A stretch of 64,000 bases of DNA, taken from positions 19,177,257-19,241,256 of the forward strand of contig NC_041037.1 of NCBI RefSeq assembly GCF_900634625.1, given 5' to 3'. The first letter of the stretch is position 1; every line of letters starts with the position of its first letter. This DNA is from Parambassis ranga. Taxonomy: Eukaryota; Chordata; Actinopteri; Ambassidae. The notes below the pieces were generated by a model. That model did not search any database and was not told the DNA's origin. It worked only from the letters and a program-made list of their open reading frames with translations. The position numbers were made by a program, and so were the translations under genes. Of the stretch, positions 57,110 to 64,000 are shown in pieces.

Positions 57110-57310
57110 AATGTACCCCGGGAGTTTCACATCCCGTTCACGGTCGTCACCACCGTGGTGCGGTACCTGCTCTGCCGGACGCCGTGAGGCATCATTGTGA
57201 CGATGGCCACCTTTGGCCAGCCCGGGCTCATCGGTCCCGTTGCCAGCGTCATCCCATCAATTGTTGCCAAGACCATCAACCCCCTCATCTATATCCTGAT
57301 GAACAAACAG
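57110..57310 (+). pseudogene. Opsin-family exon (TMT/encephalopsin-like), with stop
   Basis: After a TTCTTGCAG acceptor, a 201-nt exon encodes the end of a GPCR: a helix 6-like stretch, then MATFGQPGLIGPVASVIPSI and VAKTINPLIYILMNKQ, ending at a CAG|GTGAGT donor. The Lys in VAKT sits where opsins bind retinal through a Schiff base. The NPLIY and MNKQ motifs fit helix 7 and helix 8. The wording MATFG-PGL is closest to teleost multiple-tissue opsins. An in-frame TGA at 57185-57187 in the helix-6 LLCRTP region marks it as a pseudogene or a remnant of a disrupted gene. No other opsin exon was found, and an L1 lies directly upstream. Confidence 0.65.
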
Positions 57311-58026
57311 GTGAGTTGGTGACGTGCCTGTGGTCAGGGGTCAGGGGTTAAAGCGCAGAGGTCTGCAGTGTGAACGAAGGCGGAGATTTCATATGTAAAA
57401 CAAAGTCGGCGATTGGTGAGTGAGCGTAGCGTAGCTGTGTACTTGTAGTCCTTTGTGTGTCTGCATGTGTCTGCAGGCTGGATTTATGGTGAGCAGCTGC
57501 TTTTGTGACCCATCAGAAGCAGCTGTGTACGAGCTAGGAAGCGTTCCAGTAAGAGGTACCAGAGGAGCTCAGAGAGGTTCTGGTGAGGGAGGCCCGTCAG
57601 CACGTCGCTGCACCTGCGTCACAGAGAGAACATGTGCACCTGGACGCACCGGGTCAGTTCAGACAAGCGACGGGCCAAACGGGTCCATGTCAGCGAATGA
57701 TAGTGTTGATGTTTCAAGTAGAACCAGAGGAGAAAAGAGAAACATTGTGATGTAGAGTTGTGTAGTGTTGTCGTTGTGACGGCCCCTGTCGGAGTGGGAC
57801 CAGTGATCCCGTTTGTTGGCGATGACACGTTGTGATGCGTTATAAACGAGGGATGTCCCGATCGGGTTTTTTTGCCTTTGAGTCCGAGTCCGAGTCGTTT
57901 GATTTTGAGTACGTGCCGATACCGAGTCCCGATCCGATACTTTCAAGATTCTCTATAAAGGCGGTAAATAGGATTTCAGACACGCAGCAGCTCATCGAGA
58001 CCTCGCACCAAAAGCAACTGTCATAC

Positions 58027-58330
58027 CTAGGCCTGTCACGATAACAGATTTTGCTGGGCGATTAATTGCCAAGAGAAATTATTGCGATAATCGATAATAT
58101 TGTCGTTTTGAGACTATGTTCAACTAATACAATGGTAACGACGTATAATGCAAGTACACCCTTTAAAGATCAATAAACTTTAATTTCTAAAGAACATTTA
58201 ACACTGGAAAGGCCCCAATCATCAACATTATTATTATTTTAATAATATTAATATTATTATTATGAGTAGTGGTAGGCGTATTACCATGGCTTATCTGAGC
58301 ATAGTCGATGGAGTTAAGTCAAACCAACTA
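58027..58330 (+). mobile_element. Nested hAT-like fragment
   Basis: TAGGCCTGTCACGATAACAG then TTTTGCTGGGCGATTAATTG matches the end of a hAT family I know from fish genomes. The matching right end was not found, so the right limit is approximate. Confidence 0.5.
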
Positions 58331-58839
58331 GCACGTCATGAGCAACAGAGCCAAACAACACGCACTCTCTGGGAGTGGGCTGACCTGTAAGCACATGTGC
58401 TTGTGTGCGCACGCGTTTGCGTTTGCATGTGTGTATGCGCATCAGGCCGCTGCAGACAGCTGCAGTGAAACAAACGCCACCATGTAGACAGAAACACATA
58501 GAAACTGACAGCAGAGCTGGCACAAGAGGACTGGGCAAGAGGACTAGACTGGGGGGCGCTGCAGCGACTGCTGCCAGTGAGAAGGCAGAGAACTTGACTC
58601 GTATAACGCGGACTCTCTCTGAGAGCAGGTTCTATACATGAGCATGTTTAGTGTTGCGGTGAATTGTGGCAAAGTGTTGAAACGGTGTTGTGCAGCTTCA
58701 CAGCTCTCTGTGTCGCTGTAACGAGACAGAGGTCTGCACAATGAGTTAAAAAATAAGATCTACCTGTTGATTTGACACATTTTAAGACAGAAGCCGCGGG
58801 CCATATAAAGTCCGACGGCCTTTATACGCTACGACGCAC

Positions 58840-58841
<2 letters not shown>

Positions 58842-58896
<55 letters not shown>
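58842..58896 (+). repeat. (GA)n microsatellite
   Basis: About 27 uninterrupted GA units inside the 1.19-kb hAT element. Confidence 0.95.
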
Positions 58897-58901
<5 letters not shown>

Positions 58902-59035
58902 CAAACCAGCATGCAAATGTCATTTATCGCGGCCGAAAAACGTTAACAAAAAAGGTAATATCCGATTCCGATCGAGTCTGAAATCACGTAATCGGGCCCG
59001 ATTTGCGATCACGTGATCGGATCGGGACATCCCTA

Positions 59036-59389
59036 TTATAAACTGAGTGTGTTTGGTTGGTTTGACAGGAGCTGAGGCTGAAGCCTGTTAAGCAGAGCGA
59101 CAGGCATGTGCGGATGCAGGTGCTGTGTAAGTGTCGTGTGTGTGTAGTTTATGTTATTAACCAGACGGTGTTGTGTGTTTTTTGTGACGTTGTGTTTTGT
59201 TCCTGAAGGTCCTGCGAGGTGTTTCCTGTCGGTGTGGTAAATGTGTGTGTGTCATGTAGGTGAGAAGGTTGAGACGGTGGCATGTGTTGATTGTGTGGTG
59301 TGTGTTTTCTGCAGGCGTGTGCTGAGCTGCAGCAGGGTGAGCTGTGAGTGAGCAGCTGTAGTGTACTGGTGTCAGTAGGTATGTGTTTG

Positions 59390-59427
<38 letters not shown>

Positions 59428-59925
59428 TGTATTATTATTGAGTGGAATATCTAAACAGGTGTACAGAGGCACTTTTCCAGCAGCCATCACTCCTGTGTTG
59501 TAATCGGGGTCGATTGATATTGGCAAAAAAATGAATCCGGATTATTTATGGCATTTAGCCGATAATGATGAATTGATGACAGTGGCCCTGACGTGTTTTT
59601 GACTCTAAATCTCCACATGGTTGTAAAATGATCCTGACAAATCATCAGTCAAGTGCCTTCATTGTAACAGGTGAAAGTAGTGATTAGGCAGCAAGCAGCC
59701 ATGTTTGAAATATGTATTGATAAGAGATGCACAAAGTGCTTCAAAGTAATAATGAAGCAAACATTTCAAGTAAGTTTGTCCTTCAGATGTTGTTATGTTA
59801 AGGTCACAGAGCAGAGCATAGTAACATTCAAATGAAACGGGACAAATAAGTTCAGAGAGTTCAGTTGCAATTAACATGGACATGCAGGATGTAGATATGC
59901 ATGTATAAATAGATATGTGTATATG

Positions 59926-59966
<41 letters not shown>

Positions 59967-60072
59967 ATATGCATGTATGCATATATATATGTATATGCAT
60001 GCAGTGGTGTTTGTTGCTTTGAAGTAGCTGTTGCCCAAGCACATGTAATTGAGTGGAATGTGTGTTGTGTAG
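59036..60072 (+). other. Region with splice-like blocks and TA microsatellites
   Basis: TTTGACAG precedes a block 59069-59120 reading ELRLKPVKQSDRHVRMQ before GTGCTG. (TA)n runs lie at 59394-59421 and 59929-60002. A faint hAT-like stretch lies at 59510-59570. No gene could be named. Confidence 0.35.
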
Positions 60073-60291
60073 GTCAAGGAGAAGAGTGTGATGAAGCTTC
60101 TGAGTGATGTCATAATGCAGGTGTGTGTTGTGTCTGTGAGCATGAGTGTGTTGTCAGAGATGAGTTTGTGTAAGCAGATAGATGTGTAGTCCTGAAGTGT
60201 TAAAGTTTATGTCTTTGTGTGGTAGGCCCGGGTTGTTATGGTAACAGAAGTGCGACAGCCAGCGTCAGCAGCTGTAGCAGCCGTGGGTCAG
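60073..60291 (+). other. Exon-like blocks related to 47810-48039
   Basis: Block 1 (60073-60120) follows TTGTGTAG and precedes GTGTGTG, reading VKEKSVMKLLSDVIMQ. Block 2 (60226-60291) follows TGTGTGGTAG and ends CAG|GTAAGG. Order, spacing and the shared intron words match the set at 47.8-48.0 kb. Gene unknown. Confidence 0.4.
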
Positions 60292-60963
60292 GTAAGGGAT
60301 TGTCATGTTGTGGTCAGTCCAGTTGTGACGTGTTATGTAATGTGTGTACTTGTGTTTGTGTGTACATTTGTGCAGATGTAGGAGTGAAGAGCTTGATCAT
60401 GTTGATCTCTTATCTTCAGCACTGGACCTCGCCTGGGTTGTGTTTGTCATCAATGTAAGCGTTGTGTTTGTCGCTGCTGAATAACCGTGTTGTTAATGAG
60501 CGTGTTGTCGGTTTGTTGGGTGTTGGGATGTGGGCGGGGGAGCAGCAGGTTAGACCACGCCTCCTGGAGCGTTGGGAACGAGAGGGCGGTCGCTTACCTG
60601 AGGACACGTGTGTTATGTGTGTTCAGTAGTGTAAGTGTGTGGGTGACATGAAGTGTGCTGTTGCAGGTGTGTTTGAACTTGTGCGCGTTGTGTTTCAGAG
60701 GTCCCGCTGTGGTCGTTTGTGTCGGAGTGTGGAACGTGCCGGGGGTGTGAGCGTGTGTGGCAGCTGAAGATGAGTGGAGTTAGTGTTATTTGTATTTGTA
60801 ATCCATGTTGGCAGCGTTTGTGTAACGGCAGTGTTTACGTAGTGATGTGTAATATGCGTAAGCGGTGACAGCGGTTGATGTGTTTGTGTGTTTGTGTTTG
60901 CAGGCGGCCAGAGGGGCGAGTCCACGGAAGTGTGGTGCGATGTCATCGGAGACTGTGTGTTGT
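60292..60963 (+). other. GT-rich sequence, no gene recognised
   Basis: Rich in GTGTGT-like words; a TTTCAG-bounded block starts at 60701. Nothing identifiable. Confidence 0.35.
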
Positions 60964-61396
60964 GTCTTTATTGTCAGGATGTTCACATTCCTCCATCAAC
61001 AGTCTGCAGCTGACCCAGAACGCAGCAGCTAGAGTTCTGACAGGAAGCAGCCAAAGGGATCATATGTCTCCTGTCGTAGCGTCTCTTCACTGGCTCCCAG
61101 TGGACTGAAGAATACACCTGAAGATCCTTGTTGTAACGTAGAAGGCTCTTCATGGACTTGGTCCATTGTATGTGCAGGTGATTGTACCATATGTTCCTAA
61201 TAGGACACTCAGATCTCTGAGGTCAGGTTTACTTGTAGTTCCTAGGATTCATAGAAGTAGAATGGGAGGACGAGCTTTCAGCTATCAGGCACCGCTATTA
61301 TGGAAGCAGTTACCAATCTGGGTCCGAGAGGCAGACACTGCCTCCACCTTTAAGACTAGACTTAAAACTTTTCTGTTTAGTAAGGCGTACAGTTAG
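60964..61396 (+). pseudogene. L2-type LINE RT C-terminus, second copy, 5'-truncated
   Basis: Starts abruptly inside the RT thumb at TCTTTATTGTCAGGATG and follows the first copy (bases 580-1013) to the shared KAYS stop. A TGA follows SLHWLPVD near 61106, and further stops lie before 61166. From there the frame is open, ending PLLWKQLPIWVREADTAS. A dead, 5'-truncated insertion. Confidence 0.85.
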
Positions 61397-61578
61397 CCTT
61401 AGATGTAGTGTGTAGCACAGCTATGCCGCTCTAGGCCTACGCTGTCAGGGGCACAAACATGATCCACTGAGCAGTTTCCCCCTCACACTCTGACCTCTCC
61501 TCTACTCTCTGTAGTCTGGCTCACACTGGGTAATATCATCTCATAATGTGTGTTCACTGTCTTCCTGTAGTTCTGTGC

Positions 61579-61624
<46 letters not shown>

Positions 61625-61859
61625 CGCTCGCTCGCTCTCTTTGCAGGTCTCAAGACCTGCATGCTGACCTGCAGTCCGGCCCCTGATCTTTCCTGTGCTC
61701 ATGGACTTCATCAGCCCCTGCTGCTCATCTTTGCTATTTATGGACTGATGATATATATAGATGTCATTACAATATAATCACTGTTTCATCTTGCTGCATG
61801 TTTGCTCCTCTCTGTCTCTCTCCTTCTGTCTCTCTCTCTCTCTCCCTCCTTCATCCTCT

Positions 61860-61897
<38 letters not shown>

Positions 61898-62140
61898 TCA
61901 TCCTCTCCCCCCTCTCTCTCTCTCCCTCCTTCATCCCCTCTTTCTTTCTCTCCCTCCCTCCCTCCCTCCCTCCCTCCCTCCCCCCTTCATCCTCTCTGAC
62001 TGGCAGCAGGACTGGTCCCCCTTCAGCTGACGGGTCTTCCTCTTAAAGGGAGTGTTTCCTTGCCACAGTGCTGTTAGGGGGGTGAGACAACGTGTGATTG
62101 TAATATTTGCTGTATAAATAAAGTGAATTGAATTGGATTG
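61397..62140 (+). repeat. L2-type LINE 3' UTR, second copy, with CT microsatellites
   Basis: Same blocks as 1014-1540 plus 8299-8567 but without the retroviral interruption. (CT)n lies at 61582-61620 followed by (CTCG)n. Mixed CT/CCCT runs fill 61800-61990. It ends at ATAAATAAAGTGAATTGAAT. Confidence 0.88.
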
Positions 62141-63042
62141 TAATGAATAAAGGAACCCTCCTCCTGTTGTTGTATGTTGGCTGTGCAGCCATAGTGTTTG
62201 TGTAGTGTTGTGTAGATGCTGTACTGTGTAATGTTAGTGTCACCTAGGTGTTGTTTTGACTGTATTGTATTCTTGCCTGTTCCTGTGAGCCGTGCACGGA
62301 CAGTGTTGTAATTGTGTTGTGTGCCCTGGCTGATGCGCTAATAAAGGTTGCGGTCGGTCTTTGAAGCAGTTGTCAGTGTGCGTTTGTCCAGCTGTTGGTG
62401 ATGTCACAACGTGTTGTCCCGCAGGTGAAGGACAAGTGGAGCCTGTGTACCGGTTCTGTTGTCGGCACAGTGGCTGCGGAGGTAAAGCTGCGGAGGCGAA
62501 GCTGCTTGTGTGGTAGTAGTCGAGCGTCAGTTCGACTCCCGGTTGGGACTACCCGCAGAGTGCGGCTCATGTTGGTTGGGAGGCTGTGTGCGACAATGCT
62601 GCGTACCCGAATGTTGGCCGGAATGCTGCGTGAGTCAAGTCAAAGTTGGCCGGAATGCTGCGTCTCCCTGGTGTTGTCTCGGATCAAGTACTTGTCATTA
62701 GTACTTGTAAACCGCCTCGCCTCGCAGAGCAGAGACGAGACGAATCACGAGACTCGAGACGCTCGAGCACTCGACAACTAGCAACGCCAACGACTTAGAC
62801 TTTGACTTTGAATTGGAATTGGAGGCGGAGGCGGGCTGGCTGGCCCGGGAGGCGCCGGCCAAAAAAAGACTAAGTCCAACAATCACGCACTTTGTTTGTT
62901 TTACTTTGAGAAAACAACAAACAGCCGCTTAATTACTCAGACTCAAACAGACTTTATTAGACTAAGTCACACAAACATTACACATATCAAACTAACACTT
63001 AACATGACACTGGGACACACCTGGCTTAAATAAAACACAAAC
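62141..63042. other. No gene recognised; tRNA-like word and CpG-rich stretch
   Basis: AATAAA signals occur near 62145 and 62340. CAGTTCGACTCCCGG at 62528-62542 resembles a tRNA B box without a clear A box. 62690-62870 is rich in CGAGAC-like words. No coding frame is convincing. Confidence 0.35.
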
Positions 63043-63400
63043 ATTCAATTCACTTTTATTCTTGTTTTATTATTATACAGCGCATATTACTCAGCTTAAG
63101 GGGAACCAGTCCTGCTGCTAGTCAGAGAGGATGAAGGAGGGAGGGAGGGAGGGAGGGAGAGAGAGAGAGACAGAGAGAGAGAGAGAGGATGAAGGGGAGG
63201 GAGGGAGGGAGGGAGGGAGGGAGGGAGAGAGAGAGAGACAGAGAGAGAGAGAGAGGATGAAGGGGAGGGAGGGAGGGAGGGAGAGAGAGGAGCAAACATG
63301 CAGCAGATGAAACAGTGATTATATTGTAATGACATCTATATATCATCAGTCCATGAGTAGCAAAGATGAGCAGCAGGGGCTGATGGAGTCAATGAGCATG
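63043..63400 (-). repeat. L2-type LINE 3' UTR, inverted third copy
   Basis: Reverse complement of the LINE tail: the AATTCACTTTTATT end at 63046, the AAGGGGAACCAGTCCTGCTG block at 63100, (GGGA)/(GA) microsatellites at 63132-63285, and GGAGCAAACATGCAGCAGAT then TATATATCATCAGTCCAT up to 63400. Only the UTR is present. Confidence 0.85.
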
Positions 63401-63565
63401 TATACACATATACATATGTATGCATAACAACCTACACACATACATTTTCTAATACACACAGACACCACCTGTAAAGGCACTACACTGTACACATGTTTCA
63501 ACAACAACAAACCTGTGGTGGTGCTGACTGCTAACATGTTGTCTACACAATCACACACATACAAC

Positions 63566-63762
63566 AGCAGTGGTATAGCAGGGTTGTCTAGTAACCGGAA
63601 GGTTGGTGGTTCGATCCCAACTCCTCCCTAGTCACTGTTGTGTGTTCTTGGGCAAAACACTTCACCCTAGCCTGTGGCGCACCTTGCTAGTCATTGTATG
63701 ACACTGCCGTAAAGAATTTCCCTCTGGGATTAATACAGTATCAAAAATAAAAATAAAATACA
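63566..63762 (+). mobile_element. tRNA-derived SINE with LINE-like 3' tail
   Basis: Starts near GTGGTATAGCAGGGTTG with a Pol III B box GGTTCGATCCC at 63609-63619. A conserved body follows (GGGCAAAACACTTCACCCTA), then a tail AATTTCCCTCTGGGATTAAT and an (AAAAT)n end. The tail resembles the 3' end of the LINE at 48205-48902, as expected for a SINE moved by a LINE partner. Confidence 0.75.
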
Positions 63763-64000
63763 TACATACATTCTACACAGCTCTCTAAAGCTGGATCCAT
63801 ACTCCGCGAGACGCGTGTGTGCAGAACTCCTCATACGGCCCGCCCACTAAACTATAAGGAAAGACTTTACTGAGTTTTTTAACACACCACAACAACTTGT
63901 GCCATGGCAAGAGGGCATTATACAGAGAGGGTGCCTGCAACAGCGTGAGATGTCCGGCAATGAGCTGTGAAGATGCGACATTAAAAGTAACAATAGCAAA
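63763..64000. other. Window end, no feature recognised
   Basis: AGCTGGATCCATACTCCGCG near 63789 could be a transposon end, but no partner lies inside the window. Confidence 0.25.

Larger units (their letters stand above)
57848..59035. mobile_element. 1.19-kb non-autonomous hAT element
   Basis: Ends AGGGATGTCCCGATC and GATCGGGACATCCCT are inverted repeats. The 8-bp duplication TTATAAAC lies at 57840-57847 and 59036-59043. Sub-terminal CCGAGTC/CGATACC words recur inside. No transposase. It contains another transposon end and a GA microsatellite. Confidence 0.88.

Noticed and set aside
59510..59640. A further hAT element
   Set aside because: Some words resemble hAT ends (ATATTGGC, GCCGATAAT), but no inverted ends or target duplication could be paired.
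61760..62046. Open frames rich in Ser, Leu and Pro (also at 63096-63346 minus and 8156-8389)
   Set aside because: They are translations of CT and CCCT microsatellites in LINE 3' UTRs.

Overview
The window looks like nuclear DNA of a teleost fish, probably ray-finned and percomorph-like. It carries L2/CR1-type, L1-type and Rex/CR1-like LINEs, a Penelope-like fragment, Tc1/mariner, hAT, pogo and piggyBac-like DNA transposons, a tRNA-derived SINE, long microsatellites and a decayed teleost-type opsin exon. There are no bacterial or phage genes. No complete host protein-coding gene could be supported, and almost every coding trace is a broken mobile element.

Layout. (1) 1-8.57 kb: the 3' part of an L2-type LINE, split in its 3' UTR by a defective class I endogenous retrovirus (1541-8298). 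The two 508-bp LTRs are near-identical, the primer-binding site matches tRNA-His, and gag, pol and env survive only as wrecks. (2) 8.57-9.37 kb: a truncated Tc1-like transposase on the minus strand. (3) 9.38-34.06 kb: a tandem array of about 24.7 kb made of 17 copies of a ~1.39-kb unit. Seven units alternate between a short type and a long type (extra ~333 bp, 21-bp deletion), forming ~3.1-kb higher-order dimers; the rest are plain monomers. Every unit carries, on the minus strand, the C-terminal end of a pogo/Tigger-like DDE transposase. (4) 34-38.1 kb: unassigned sequence, a three-copy tRNA-like tandem repeat, and a piggyBac-like relic with two in-phase N-terminal exons and a triplicated intron end. 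(5) 38.3-47 kb: low-repeat sequence with a tandem series of at least nine 36-45-nt exon-like blocks, each bounded by splice-site consensus, plus a diverged duplication around it and a plausible transcript end. (6) 47-57 kb: a Penelope fragment, an antisense LINE tail, a broken sense L1-like LINE split by a 670-bp hAT element, and a converging antisense L1 with recognisable ORF1 and ORF2. (7) 57-64 kb: an opsin exon with an in-frame stop, a 1.19-kb hAT element, gene-like exon blocks that resemble a set at 47.8-48.0 kb, another L2 copy, an inverted L2 tail, and a SINE.

The strongest candidates for something undescribed are the satellite-like array with its dimeric higher-order structure and transposase relic, and the micro-exon array at 41.6-42.7 kb. 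Unit identity, LTR identity and splice use were judged by eye; none was computed or searched.
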